Positions 1 to 8,672 are shown, numbered from the stretch's first letter. The stretch: DNA of 32,690 nt from Dehalococcoidia bacterium (GCA_009377715.1 WHTN01000018.1:1-32690), one strand, 5' to 3'. Numbers and translations are program-made. Notes: a model not told the origin generated them from the letters alone.

Positions 1-1227
1 GACAACGGCCAGCACGTCTTCATGCAATGCTGTACCGAATACATCTCGCTTCTTAAGCGATTGGGCGTTTACAACAAGACATACGTTCAAAAGAAGCTCC
101 GCGTGCTCGTCGGCAGCCGCCGCAATCGAATAGCGACGCTGGGCGCCTCAAAGCTACCGGCGCCCCTGCACATGGTGCCATCGCTGCTCACATATCCATA
201 CCTTTCTTTGTTCGACAAAGTCCGGGTTGTGTACGGCCTCACTCGAATCAAGCGCGTAACCGCTGAAGAGAGTCAAGCCCTCGACGACCTAAGCTTCTAC
301 AATTGGTTGAAGGCGAACCGTCAGACGGAGAGGGCCATACGTAACTTCTGGAACCTCATAGTTTTGCCGACGCTCAACGATACCGTCGATATGGTAAGCG
401 CCAACTCAGCCGTTATGGTCTTCCAGGTCGGGTTCCTCAGCGACAGCGAAGGCGCTAATCTCGGCTACTCGACCGTAGGACTGTCCAGCCTGCTATCCAA
501 AGCCGCCCAGCAGTACATAGAAGAGCGTGGCGGTCACGTTCTAACCGGGCAAGACGTTGGGCAAGTCGTGATCGATGGCGATCGGGTCAACGGCATTACG
601 CTAAGCAACGGTGAAATGCTCACAGCTGATTTCTACGTAAGCGCCTTACCGCACCAAGAGCTTCCTGCAGTGTTGCCGGAGGACGTCGAACGATTCGCTT
701 TCTTCCGAAGCCTCAGAAAACTCGGCTCATCGCCTATAGTTAACGTTCATCTCTGGTACGACCGTCCCGTAGCGGACTTCGATTTCGCTGCCTTCCTCGA
801 CGATGACATCCAGTGGATATTTAACAAGGGCGCGATCTTAGGCGAGACTAACGGCGGCTACTTAGATGTCTCTTTGAGCGGCGCCCGCCAGCACATCGAC
901 CTGCTCGCCAGCGAGATCGCCAGCCGGGTAGCGGAAGCGGTGGCGTCAGCGCTACCGCGTGCGGGCCAAGCGCGCCTAATGCGTCATCTAGTGATCAAGC
1001 AGCACAACGCTACTTTCGCTGCTGCGCCAGGATCGAGCGCTTTACGCCCATCGGCAGCGACTCCGCTAGAGAATTTTTTTCTGGCGGGCGATTGGACAAA
1101 TACGGGCTGGCCAGCGACCATGGAAAGCGCTGTGCGTAGCGGCATAGCCTGCACAGAGGCTATCGAACGGATAAAATTCGGTAATAAGGCAATAGAACTA
1201 ACGGCGTCGAAGTTGTACACTTTGTGA
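1..1227 (+). CDS. hpnE: Hydroxysqualene dehydroxylase HpnE (5' truncated)
   Basis: FAD-dependent amine-oxidase-fold desaturase of the HpnCDE route, which converts hydroxysqualene to squalene, the substrate of the cyclase at the end of this operon. The reading frame is open from base 1 (DNGQHVF precedes the first Met at 22), so the gene runs off the left edge. The N-terminal Rossmann GxGxxG segment is not in view. The C-terminal FAD-binding motif is clear (LAGDWTNTGWPATMESA, followed by VRSG), as expected for phytoene-desaturase/HpnE proteins. About 408 residues are visible, consistent with a family of roughly 420-450 that has lost only its N-terminus here. The stop at 1225-1227 is followed 29 bases later by the next gene, so the two are probably co-transcribed. 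A carotenoid desaturase is the alternative, but the hpnH, hpnG and shc neighbours favour HpnE. Confidence 0.9.
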   Translation, partial: DNGQHVFMQCCTEYISLLKRLGVYNKTYVQKKLRVLVGSRRNRIATLGASKLPAPLHMVPSLLTYPYLSLFDKVRVVYGLTRIKRVTAEESQALDDLSFYNWLKANRQTERAIRNFWNLIVLPTLNDTVDMVSANSAVMVFQVGFLSDSEGANLGYSTVGLSSLLSKAAQQYIEERGGHVLTGQDVGQVVIDGDRVNGITLSNGEMLTADFYVSALPHQELPAVLPEDVERFAFFRSLRKLGSSPIVNVHLWYDRPVADFDFAAFLDDDIQWIFNKGAILGETNGGYLDVSLSGARQHIDLLASEIASRVAEAVASALPRAGQARLMRHLVIKQHNATFAAAPGSSALRPSAATPLENFFLAGDWTNTGWPATMESAVRSGIACTEAIERIKFGNKAIELTASKLYTL

Positions 1228-1256
1228 CGTGAGCTACAAAGAGCGGGAGGTTCAAT

Positions 1257-1736
1257 ATGCGTGCAACCGAGCGTAACGGCAGTGGCCTAGGACTCAGGTT
1301 TGTCAACGAGACCATCAAGCTAACGACCACCAAAGGGCCGGAGTTCATCGATATAACCGATGACGTGGTCGCGGTGCTGGAGCGCTCCGCGATTAAAAAC
1401 GGCTTTGCCGTCGTATATTCCAAGCACACCACGGCCGCTGTGCGCATCAACGAAAACGAACCCCTGCTGCTGCAAGATATGGAATGCTTCCTACAACGCG
1501 TCGCTCCTTCCGATACTTACTATAATCACAATGACTTCACCATTCGCACCGTTAACATGACTGAAGACGAATGCCCTAACGGTCATTCTCATTGCGCCCA
1601 GTTGCTAATGGGGGCCAGCGAATCTGTGCCGATTATCGATGGCTGCCTGCAGATCGGACGCTGGCAACGCATCTTCCTCGTCGAGTTAGATCACGGCCGA
1701 GATCGGGAAGTGCTTGTCCATATAATGGGCGAATAA
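1257..1736 (+). CDS. YjbQ/UPF0047 family protein
   Basis: 159-residue member of the YjbQ family (UPF0047, sometimes named secondary thiamine-phosphate synthase enzyme). Family hallmarks are KHTTAAV around residues 56-62, GHSH at 109-112, and a C-terminal GxLQIGRWQRIFLVELDHGR-like segment. The conserved His cluster is thought to form the active site. YjbQ proteins can weakly replace ThiE, but their true role is unsettled. The start is supported by GGGAGG six bases upstream. The gene sits inside a hopanoid operon between hpnE and the prenyl synthase, so a role on phosphorylated or prenyl-phosphate substrates is conceivable; that is inference only. No lesion is seen and the length is slightly above the usual 130-140 residues. 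Confidence 0.88.
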   Translation: MRATERNGSGLGLRFVNETIKLTTTKGPEFIDITDDVVAVLERSAIKNGFAVVYSKHTTAAVRINENEPLLLQDMECFLQRVAPSDTYYNHNDFTIRTVNMTEDECPNGHSHCAQLLMGASESVPIIDGCLQIGRWQRIFLVELDHGRDREVLVHIMGE

Positions 1737-1759
1737 AAAAAGTTAATGGTAAGTAAAAA

Positions 1760-2785
1760 ATGCCCGATCTACCGGACTCGCTAAACCGATATCGTGGCGT
1801 GGTAGAGGATGCGCTTCGAGCGGCCCTCGTGGACAGCCATCCGCAGCTTCTCTACCACATGATGCGGTATCACCTGGGCTGGCAAGATGAACATGGCCAG
1901 CCCAGCAACGCCTCCGGCAAGGCGCTTCGACCCTCGTTGTGCCTCTGGGCCTGCGAAGCGGCGAATGGAGACCGTCTGCAGGCCCTTCCTGTAGCGGCCG
2001 CTTTAGAGCTCGTGCATCAGTTTTCGCTCATACACGACGATATCCAGGACGGCGATACAGAACGCCGCCATAGGCCAACTGTGTGGTCTCTGTGGGGCCA
2101 AGGACAAGCGATCAGCGCCGGCGATGCGATGTTGACGCTGGCGCACCAGACCTTGCTCGGTCTATCTGCCACGGGAGTACAGCCGCTAAGGGTCCTAAAA
2201 GCCAGCAAGGCGTTAAACGAGGGCGTTTTACGCATGATCCAGGGACAATGCCTGGACTTGAGCTTCGAGGAAAATCTCGAGATGAGCGTCGACGGCTATC
2301 TGGATATGATCGGCCGGAAGACCGGCGCGCTGTTCAGATGTTCTTTGTATTTAGGGGCGCTTATCGCTAGTGAGGACGAATCGGAATGGGATAGGATGGG
2401 TCGTGCTGGCGAGGCTCTCGGCCTCGGCTTTCAAGTCATCGACGACATACTGGGCGTTTGGGGCACAGAGGAGATGACCGGCAAGAAGGCTACAGACCTC
2501 CGACGTCGTAAGAAGTCGCTGCCGGTGGTGTACGCTTTGGAGCAAGCTACCGGACACGCCCGCCAGGAGCTTTTGAATATTTACAGCAAGCCTGCCCTTG
2601 ACGAGACGGATGTGAATATCGTGCTGGCCGTCTTAGACGATCTGAATACCCAGGACTCCTGTCATTCTATGGCTAGCGACTTCTGTCAAAAAGCGCTCGA
2701 CGAAATACGGGCCGCGAAGATATCGACGCGAGCAAAGGTAGAGATAGAGGAGATCGTAGATTTCCTAACGGAGCGAGAGTACTAG
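1760..2785 (+). CDS. Short-chain polyprenyl diphosphate synthase (FPP/GGPP type)
   Basis: trans-Isoprenyl diphosphate synthase, 341 residues. It condenses isopentenyl diphosphate with allylic diphosphates and in this operon probably supplies farnesyl diphosphate for squalene synthesis. Visible signatures are GKALRP at residues 53-58, the first Asp-rich motif DDIQD at 93-97 followed by RR, KTG near 187-189, and a second Asp-rich motif IDDILGVWG near 227-235. The last has Gly where many relatives have the final Asp, a common variant in actinobacterial and Chloroflexota enzymes. GKKATDLRRRKKSLP follows as expected. Chain length cannot be fixed from sequence alone. It starts 23 bases after the YjbQ gene, and a dispersed repeat separates it from hpnH. 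Confidence 0.9.
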   Translation: MPDLPDSLNRYRGVVEDALRAALVDSHPQLLYHMMRYHLGWQDEHGQPSNASGKALRPSLCLWACEAANGDRLQALPVAAALELVHQFSLIHDDIQDGDTERRHRPTVWSLWGQGQAISAGDAMLTLAHQTLLGLSATGVQPLRVLKASKALNEGVLRMIQGQCLDLSFEENLEMSVDGYLDMIGRKTGALFRCSLYLGALIASEDESEWDRMGRAGEALGLGFQVIDDILGVWGTEEMTGKKATDLRRRKKSLPVVYALEQATGHARQELLNIYSKPALDETDVNIVLAVLDDLNTQDSCHSMASDFCQKALDEIRAAKISTRAKVEIEEIVDFLTEREY

Positions 2786-2795
2786 CGAAAGTTCA

Positions 2796-2859
2796 TGTCA
2801 CCCTCAGCGAAGCGAAGGGGCTGCTTCACAACTAGATTCTTCACTCGTTCAGAATGACA
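2796..2859. repeat. Dispersed intergenic repeat with TGTCA/TGACA ends
   Basis: A 64-bp element between the prenyl synthase and hpnH begins TGTCACCCTCAGCGAAGCG and ends CGTTCAGAATGACA, so its ends are inverted (TGTCA/TGACA). It resembles the short 'TGTCATTCTGAGCGAAG' type repeats scattered between genes in many environmental bacteria. It ends seven bases before the hpnH ribosome-binding site GGGAGG (2867-2872). A related element lies at 25072-25205. Confidence 0.6.
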
Positions 2860-2877
2860 AAATAAAGGGAGGTTGCC

Positions 2878-3897
2878 ATGTCAGGTCAACCGTTGGGCTT
2901 AAGCCTTAAAGTAAGTTGGTACCTCATGAAAATGAGGCTGACGAGGCGCGAGAAGTTTCCCCTCACCATGATCCTGGAGCCCCTCGAGAAGTGTAACCTC
3001 GCTTGCATCGGTTGCGGCCGCATCCACGAGTACGAACCGGTCATCGATAAGCTGATGACAGTCGAAGAGGCGATGAGGGCCGTCGACGACTGCGATGCGC
3101 CTGTCGTGTCCATCGCCGGCGGCGAACCGACGATGCACCCGCAGATCGGCGAGATCGTGGCCGGCATCATCGAGCGCGGCAAATATGTTTATTTGTGCAC
3201 GAACGCCTTGCTGTTCAAGAAGGCGTTTAAGGTCATCCCGCCATCGCCGAAGTTCTCCTTCGTCGTCCACCTAGACGGCCTACGCGAGACCCACGATATC
3301 GCGGTCGACCGTAAAGGCGTATACGACGTCGCCATAAAGATGATCAAAGAGGCGAAAGAGCGCGGCTACCGCGTCTGCACCAACACCACCCTATACAGCG
3401 GCAACCAGCCGGTGGAGTACCACGAGCTTTTCGCCATGCTAAACGACCTGGGCGTTGAAGGCATGATGGTATCGCCCGGCTTCGAGTACAAGGAGGTCGC
3501 AGACCAGCCTATCTTCATGCAACGGCAAGAGGCGCAGAACTTCTTCCGCCGCATCTTCGAAGGGACTAAGAAGGGCACGCGTTTCTACAACAACCCGCTC
3601 TATCGCGACTTTCTTCAGGGCAAGCGCGATTACGAATGCAGCCAGTGGAGCACGCCGACTTACACCGTGATGGGTTGGCGCAAACCGTGCTACTTGCTTT
3701 CCACCGAAGGTCATGCCGAAACATTCATCGAACTGATGGACACGACGCCCTGGGACAAATACGGCTACGGCAAAGACTCGCGCTGTGACACCTGTATGAT
3801 GCACTGCGGCTACGAAGGCTCGGCCATTATGGAAGCGATGTCCAAGCCGTCTGTCGGCTGGGAGATGTTCAAGCGTACCGTCCTAACGAAGGACTAG
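2878..3897 (+). CDS. hpnH: Adenosyl-hopene transferase HpnH (radical SAM)
   Basis: Radical SAM enzyme of 339 residues that adds a 5'-deoxyadenosyl radical to hopene (diploptene) to make adenosylhopane, the first step of C35 bacteriohopanepolyol synthesis. The [4Fe-4S] motif CxxxCxxC is C39, C43 and C46 in EKCNLACIGCGRIHEYE. AGGEPTMHP follows as the SAM-binding GGE-type motif, and a C-terminal Cys cluster (CDTCMMHCGYE) matches the HpnH tail. Length fits the family. The start is supported by GGGAGG 5 bases upstream of ATG. It is followed by hpnG, whose product acts next in the pathway. No abnormal residues were seen. Confidence 0.95.
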   Translation: MSGQPLGLSLKVSWYLMKMRLTRREKFPLTMILEPLEKCNLACIGCGRIHEYEPVIDKLMTVEEAMRAVDDCDAPVVSIAGGEPTMHPQIGEIVAGIIERGKYVYLCTNALLFKKAFKVIPPSPKFSFVVHLDGLRETHDIAVDRKGVYDVAIKMIKEAKERGYRVCTNTTLYSGNQPVEYHELFAMLNDLGVEGMMVSPGFEYKEVADQPIFMQRQEAQNFFRRIFEGTKKGTRFYNNPLYRDFLQGKRDYECSQWSTPTYTVMGWRKPCYLLSTEGHAETFIELMDTTPWDKYGYGKDSRCDTCMMHCGYEGSAIMEAMSKPSVGWEMFKRTVLTKD

Positions 3898-3904
3898 TTC
3901 GCCT

Positions 3905-3925
3905 TTCGACAGGCTCACCATGAGC
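3905..3925. repeat. Dispersed repeat unit (TTCGACAGGCTCACCATGAGC)
   Basis: Short intergenic unit in the 32 bases between hpnH and hpnG. Its reverse complement is of the form GCTCATGGTGAGCCTGTCGAA, the same layout as the units at 25041-25064 and 27082-27105 (GCTCACCCCGAGCTTGTCGA). It ends only four bases before the hpnG ATG, so it supplies the sequence where a ribosome-binding site should be. Confidence 0.55.
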
Positions 3926-3929
3926 AGGA

Positions 3930-4691
3930 ATGATCGCCATAGTTGCCGCCCTTCAAGACGAGATCGCCCCACTTCTCCCGAAGATTGAAGTCGTAAAGCT
4001 CACGGAAGTCGAAGGCTCTCCGTTACGAGAGGCGAGGATCGTGGGCCAAGAGTCCTTGCTGGCGCAAAGCGGCCCTGGCCGCGCTCGTGCTCAACTAGTC
4101 GGTGGCTACGTCAGCCAGAACTATCCCCTCACCGCGCTTATCAGCATCGGTTTCTGCGGCGCTGTCCGCGAAGGCCTCAAGTCCGGCGATATCGTGCTGG
4201 GAGCGACCGCTTCCGGCGAAGGCGAAAGTCAAACCTACGCCTCCGACCTCGCGTTGCTCCAGCAAGCGGCGAGCGCGTTAGAAAGCGCTAACGTCCGTTT
4301 CCACACCGGCGGCAGCCTAACCGGAAAGGAGATTGTCGGCGAACCAGCCGCGAAGACAGATCTGGGCCGCTCGTCACCAGAGATCGCGTCTGTCGACATG
4401 GAGACGTACTGGCTCGCCGAGATCGCAGACCGCGATAGTGTCCCGTTCCTGGTCATGCGAGTGATCCTAGACGAGGTCGGCGATTGGGTGCCAGGCGTTC
4501 CCTTAGTCGATGAAACGGGCGTGGTACAAAGGGCAAAGGCGATGGGCTACCTGATGCAGCACCCTCAGCGCGCGCCGGCGCTGATCAAGCTTGGCAGCGC
4601 GGTGCCGAAGGCAAGCACCAGCTTGGCGAACGCAGTGCTGGCGCTACTAGAGCAGGTCACGGTTCCAAAGGCATCCAATGGTAACCTCTGA
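3930..4691 (+). CDS. hpnG: Hopanoid nucleosidase/phosphorylase HpnG
   Basis: Member of the purine nucleoside phosphorylase / MTA-SAH nucleosidase fold, 253 residues. In hopanoid clusters HpnG removes adenine from adenosylhopane to give ribosylhopane, directly after HpnH. Seen here: an N-terminal MIAIVAALQDEIAPLL strand typical of the family, SGPGRARA, ISIGFCGAV with SGDIVLGA, and SVDMETYWLAEIA holding the Met-Glu substrate-ribose motif. The ATG at 3930 agrees with the family N-terminus, although only AGGA immediately abuts it because a dispersed repeat occupies the upstream bases. The stop lies eight bases before the cyclase ATG, so translation may be coupled. Confidence 0.88.
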   Translation: MIAIVAALQDEIAPLLPKIEVVKLTEVEGSPLREARIVGQESLLAQSGPGRARAQLVGGYVSQNYPLTALISIGFCGAVREGLKSGDIVLGATASGEGESQTYASDLALLQQAASALESANVRFHTGGSLTGKEIVGEPAAKTDLGRSSPEIASVDMETYWLAEIADRDSVPFLVMRVILDEVGDWVPGVPLVDETGVVQRAKAMGYLMQHPQRAPALIKLGSAVPKASTSLANAVLALLEQVTVPKASNGNL

Positions 4692-4699
4692 CTTTCGAT

Positions 4700-6613
4700 A
4701 TGGCAGAAACAGACAGCCTAGACCCGAAGTCGCTCGATCAGACGATCCAGCGCGCTCAGGAGTGGCTACTCGGCGCGCAGTACGCCGATGGCTACTGGTG
4801 GGGCGAGCTCGAGACGAACGTCTGTATGGCTGCCGAATATCTTCTATTAACTCACTTTTTAGGCACCGCCAATCCGAGGCGCTGGCAGAAGATCGTCAAT
4901 TACATCAAGAGCCAGCAGCGCGAGGACGGCACTTGGGCCATCTATTACGACGGTCCGGGCGACCTCAACGTTACGGTGGAGTCGTACTTCGCCCTGAAGG
5001 TGGCCGGCGTCTCGCCGGACGAGCCGTACATGCAGAAGGCGCTAGCCTTCATCCTGGCGAAAGGCGGTGTGCCAAACGTACGTATCTTCACAAAGATCTG
5101 GCTCGCCCTGTTCGGGCAGTACCCTTGGTCGGCGCTGCCGACAATGCCGCCCGAGCTGATCTTCCTTCCCTCTTCGTTCCCGTTCAACGTTTACGAATTC
5201 GCCTGTTGGGCGCGCGGCAGCATCGTGCCGATGTTCGTCCTGTCTACGCGCAAGCCGGTCCGTCGTGTGCCATCGTGGGCGGCGATAGACGAACTCTACC
5301 CGGACGCAGTAGACGGAGAAACGCTTGTCCTCCCTACACCAAGGAATACGGTGGGCTGGAAGGCTTTCTTCCATGCCGCCGATAAGCTATTGCACCTTTA
5401 CGAGAAGCTGCCCGCCAAGCCCGGCCGTGGCATAGCCGAACGGCTAGTGGCCGAGTGGATCATCGCCCGCCAGGAGGCTGACGGCTCCTGGGGAGGCATC
5501 CAGCCGCCCTGGGTCTATTCGCTGATGGCGCTCAAGACGCTCGGCTATTCCACTAGCCACCCAATCATGGCGAAGGGCTTAGAAGGCCTTGGGAGATCTT
5601 TCGCGATAGAGACGGAGGACATTTTCAGTCCTCAAGCCTGCCTTTCCCCAGTATGGGACACCGCGCTGGCGATGATCGGTCTATTGGACTCCGGTCTGCC
5701 ATCGGACCATCCAGCGCTCGTCCAGGCCGGAAAATGGCTGCTCGAGGAGCAGGTATTCACCGGCGGTGACTGGCAGATGAAGAACCGACGTTCCCGGCCC
5801 GGCGGCTGGGCGTTCGAGTTCGAAAACGATAACTACCCCGATACGGATGATGCCGCCGAAGTGATGATCGCGCTTTACCGCACCAAGCTGCCCGATGCTG
5901 CGGCGAAGGAGAAGGCGCTGCAACGCGGCCTTGAGTGGGTACTTGGCATGCAGAGCAAAAACGGCGGTTGGGGTTCGTTCGACCGCGACAACACGAAAGG
6001 CTATATGGCGAAGATACCATTTTGCGACTTCGGCGCGACTATCGACCCGCCGACCGAGGATGTCACCGCCCACATCGTCGAGATGCTCGGCATCATGGGC
6101 TTCGACGACAGCTTCCTGCCCCTATCCCGAGCTCTAGACTACTTGCGCAGCACGCAGCGGGCAGACGGGTCGTGGTGGGGCCGCTGGGGCGTCAACTACA
6201 TCTACGGCACGGGAGCAGTGCTGCCGGCCTTTGAGGCTGTCGGCGAAGAGATGTCGCAAGCTTATGTAAAGCGACCTGTTCGCTGGCTGGAAAGCCACCA
6301 GAACAGTGACGGCGGCTGGGGCGAGTCTTGCGCTTCTTACGCGGACCCGAGTCTCAGCGGACAAGGTCCCAGCACCGCTTCTCAGACAGCGTGGGCGCTG
6401 CTTACGCTGCTCGCGGCCGGCGAAACCCGCAGCCCGGCAACTCAACGCGGCATCGCCTACCTAGCGTCCAACCAACAAGCGGATGGCACCTGGGACGAGC
6501 CGTACTACACCGGGACCGGCTTTCCGGGAGACTTCTATATCAACTATCACCTTTACCGCCACTACTGGCCTATGATGGCGCTCGGCCGCTATCGATCCGC
6601 TCAGATTCATTAA
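4700..6613 (+). CDS. shc: Squalene-hopene cyclase
   Basis: Class II triterpene cyclase, 637 residues (family about 630-680), a monotopic membrane enzyme converting squalene to hopene or hopanol. The catalytic acid motif DxDD is D381-T-D383-D384 in YPDTDDAAE. Several QW repeats are visible: QEADGSWGG, QSKNGGWGSFD, QRADGSWWGRWG, QNSDGGWGES and QQADGTWDEP, plus an N-terminal GYWWGELETN. The C-terminus (FYINYHLYRHYWPMMALGRY) is typical. It is the last gene of the visible operon. The upstream hpnG stop is eight bases away. An overlapping 235-codon frame at 4678-5385 is Arg-rich and is taken as a shadow. Confidence 0.96.
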   Translation: MAETDSLDPKSLDQTIQRAQEWLLGAQYADGYWWGELETNVCMAAEYLLLTHFLGTANPRRWQKIVNYIKSQQREDGTWAIYYDGPGDLNVTVESYFALKVAGVSPDEPYMQKALAFILAKGGVPNVRIFTKIWLALFGQYPWSALPTMPPELIFLPSSFPFNVYEFACWARGSIVPMFVLSTRKPVRRVPSWAAIDELYPDAVDGETLVLPTPRNTVGWKAFFHAADKLLHLYEKLPAKPGRGIAERLVAEWIIARQEADGSWGGIQPPWVYSLMALKTLGYSTSHPIMAKGLEGLGRSFAIETEDIFSPQACLSPVWDTALAMIGLLDSGLPSDHPALVQAGKWLLEEQVFTGGDWQMKNRRSRPGGWAFEFENDNYPDTDDAAEVMIALYRTKLPDAAAKEKALQRGLEWVLGMQSKNGGWGSFDRDNTKGYMAKIPFCDFGATIDPPTEDVTAHIVEMLGIMGFDDSFLPLSRALDYLRSTQRADGSWWGRWGVNYIYGTGAVLPAFEAVGEEMSQAYVKRPVRWLESHQNSDGGWGESCASYADPSLSGQGPSTASQTAWALLTLLAAGETRSPATQRGIAYLASNQQADGTWDEPYYTGTGFPGDFYINYHLYRHYWPMMALGRYRSAQIH

Positions 6614-6801
6614 CTTCTCACATCATTTAGACGTTTCTATAGGACAGCATAAGAACGCCTGTTATGGCAAGCATTGCTGTGCTAAGCAAGCATTCGTAGC
6701 TTTGGGCGAGGAAGGAGGAAGCTGAACGAACTTGTAAGGAGAAATGTCGTCTACGAGAGCTATTTTAATCCATTAATTACACAGAAAGGGATAAGGACAT
6801 A
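6614..6801. other. Intergenic region after shc
   Basis: No convincing gene is present. A purine-rich patch (GAGGAAGGAGGAAG, 6708-6721) resembles tracts at 11991-12020 and 22427-22457. A ten-codon frame, MSSTRAILIH (6744-6776), follows a good AAGGAG site, but there is nothing else to support it as a real leader peptide. No T-rich terminator hairpin was recognised after shc. Confidence 0.4.
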
Positions 6802-7520
6802 GTGGCAACTAATACTACTCGATCTACCTTCGATCCTATGACTCAGTGGTGGCGGCTCGGGGGCATTCTCGGTATTGGGTTTATCATTCTATTTTTCGTA
6901 GGAGGCTTTGCGCTGCAAGGCGAATCGCCGAGCTACGATGACCCGATCACAGAAGTCAGAGAATACTTTACAGAGGATGGCGACCAATACCTCATCGGCG
7001 ATTACATTCTCGGATTAGGTTTTGTTTTCTCTTCCTCCCGTTCCTGATCACACTCCGTGGCCTCCTTGCCTGGGCGGAAGGAGGGCCAAATATTTGGTCT
7101 TGGGTAATGGTGGCGGCGGGCGTGGTGACGGTTGGGCTCGGCGCGGCCGCCGGAGCTTCCTGAGGAGCGTTAGCATTAGGCGCGGCCGAAAGCACAGAAG
7201 TCGATGATTCTGCGGTCCGTACCCTGATGTATGTGGATGCTTATGCGTTCGCTGGACTTGGTTTCGACATCGCTCTAATAGTAGCCGCAGCGTCACTCGT
7301 TATCTATCGGACCGGCGTACTTTTGGCGCTGGCTTGGTGTACTTGGGCTGATCGTGGCCGTCGGTGCGGTTCTAAGCCCGCTTTGGGTAGTTGAAGGTGA
7401 TGAAGAAGGCGTCTTTGGTGTCTTCGGCATAATAGGATACTTGGGCGTAATGATTGGATCCTTATTGTCTGCATCGGCATGATCATGAAGCGTGAGCTTC
7501 CATCAAGAGCTATGGACTAG
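6802..7520 (+). pseudogene. Broken multi-pass membrane protein gene
   Basis: A GTG start (6802) with AAGGA upstream opens a frame MATNTTRSTFDPMTQWWRLG that runs into a hydrophobic segment, then shifts frame. Reading on through the other frames restores a coherent membrane protein of about 239 residues. After a missing T in the T run at 7025-7028 come FLPFLITLRGLLAWAEGG and WSWVMVAAGVVTVGLGAAAGAS, then an in-frame TGA at 7161-7163 (probably TGG, SWGAL). Next come YAFAGLGFDIALIVAAASLV, an extra T at 7321-7324, LGVLGLIVAVGAVLSPLWVV and GIIGYLGVMIGS, a missing base near 7460, then IVCIGMIMKRELPSRAMD and TAG. About five to six hydrophobic helices result. The family is not recognised with certainty. 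With three indels and one nonsense change it is either a real pseudogene or low-quality sequence. Confidence 0.75.
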
Positions 7521-7553
7521 CGGACTCTTTGCTTCGCTCATAATATGACGGAG

Positions 7554-7581
7554 GTAAGGGCGGCTCGTGAGCCGCCCTTAC
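7554..7581. terminator. Strong hairpin between convergent genes
   Basis: A perfect 13-bp stem, GTAAGGGCGGCTC (7554-7566) and GAGCCGCCCTTAC (7569-7581), with a two-base centre. It lies between the broken plus-strand membrane gene and the minus-strand enolase-superfamily gene. It contains the TAA stop of the latter (7578-7580). Position suggests a bidirectional terminator. Neither side has a good T run, so an intrinsic terminator is not certain. Confidence 0.55.
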
Positions 7582-8672
7582 TCTATCTTGTATCGCTCTA
7601 CGGCCGCTTCGTCTAGTTCGATGCCGAGGCCTGGTTTCTGCGGCAGACGCAGCTTCCCGCCAACCGGCGCCATCGGCTCCTTCATAATCCGGTCAGTGTT
7701 GAAGACGTCTTCGTCGAGATAAAAGTACTCGACCGTGATGCTGTTGGCGGTCGCAGCCACCAGATGCGCATGCACGTCCCAGAACCAGTGCGGCGCGATG
7801 GGGATATCCCAAGCGCTGGCCATATGCGCTACCTTCAGCCACTCCGTGATCCCACCGACAACACCGACGTCCGGTTGAAGGATGTCCGCCGCCCCCCGTT
7901 CAAGAATATTTCGGAAGGCGTAGCGATTACCCTCAAGCTCTCCTGTCGCTACCGGCATATCGAGCGCGGCAGCGATCTCAGTGCCGGCGGCCAGGTTATC
8001 TGGCATCACCGGCTCCTCGAACCACCAGATGTCGTACTTCTCAATCGCTCGGCCCCAGCGGATCGCGCTGGCGGCGTCGGCAAAGGCGTTGTTAGCATCG
8101 ACCGCCAACTGCACGTCAGGCCCTATAGCATCGCGAACGGCACGTACCCGTTCGATGTCCTCTTTCGGCGAACCACCGACTTTCATCTTTAAGGCCCGAA
8201 ACCCGCGCTCGACATACCGCTCCATCTCGGCGGCTAGCTCTCGCAGGCCTTTGCCCTCACGATAGTAGCCACCGCTTGCGTACGCTGGCACTTCATTGCG
8301 GTAGCCGCCGAGCAGCTTGTAGAGTGGCTGGCCGGCCGCTTTGCCGATAATGTCCCACAACGCTATGTCGAGCGCGCTAATGCCGCGCATGATCACGCCC
8401 TGACGCCCCAACAGCAGCGTCTCGCGGAACATGCGCTCCCAGAGTCGTTCGACGGCGAAGGGGTCTTCTCCTATAAGTAATCCTTTCAAGTTCGTTTCGA
8501 TCGCGCTATGGATCAATCTTCCGCCGTAAGCGTACCCGACGCCGGTGATACCCTCGTCGGTGTCTATCCAGACGACTGCGAACTCACGCGCCGTCACCAG
8601 GCGCGTCGAAAAAGCCGTCGGCACAGCGAGGGGAATCGAAATAGCTACACTACGGACGTCGGTGATCTTCAT
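7578..8672 (-). CDS. Mandelate racemase/muconate lactonizing enzyme family protein
   Basis: Enolase-superfamily enzyme, 364 residues, which abstracts a proton alpha to a carboxylate using Mg2+. All residues of the mandelate-racemase set can be placed, almost at the same numbers as in the Pseudomonas enzyme. These are the bases K162/K164 (LKMKVG), metal ligands D192 (DANNAF), E219 (FEEP) and E245 (TGELEG), the dyad D268/H295 (QPDVGVVGG, APHWFW), and E315 (TVEYF). It is therefore a His-Asp dyad member, probably an acid-sugar dehydratase, cycloisomerase or racemase; the substrate cannot be read from sequence. ATG at 8670-8672 has GGAG about eight bases upstream. It is divergent from dnaE and stands alone. 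Confidence 0.88.
   Translation of the reverse strand: MKITDVRSVAISIPLAVPTAFSTRLVTAREFAVVWIDTDEGITGVGYAYGGRLIHSAIETNLKGLLIGEDPFAVERLWERMFRETLLLGRQGVIMRGISALDIALWDIIGKAAGQPLYKLLGGYRNEVPAYASGGYYREGKGLRELAAEMERYVERGFRALKMKVGGSPKEDIERVRAVRDAIGPDVQLAVDANNAFADAASAIRWGRAIEKYDIWWFEEPVMPDNLAAGTEIAAALDMPVATGELEGNRYAFRNILERGAADILQPDVGVVGGITEWLKVAHMASAWDIPIAPHWFWDVHAHLVAATANSITVEYFYLDEDVFNTDRIMKEPMAPVGGKLRLPQKPGLGIELDEAAVERYKIE

Noticed and set aside
4678..5385. 235-codon plus-strand frame overlapping squalene-hopene cyclase
   Set aside because: Arg/Gly-rich, no recognisable motifs, lies wholly within the well-supported cyclase gene in another frame.
6744..6776. Ten-codon leader peptide with a good ribosome-binding site
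   Set aside because: Too short to support, no attenuator-like structure or regulatory codons seen.
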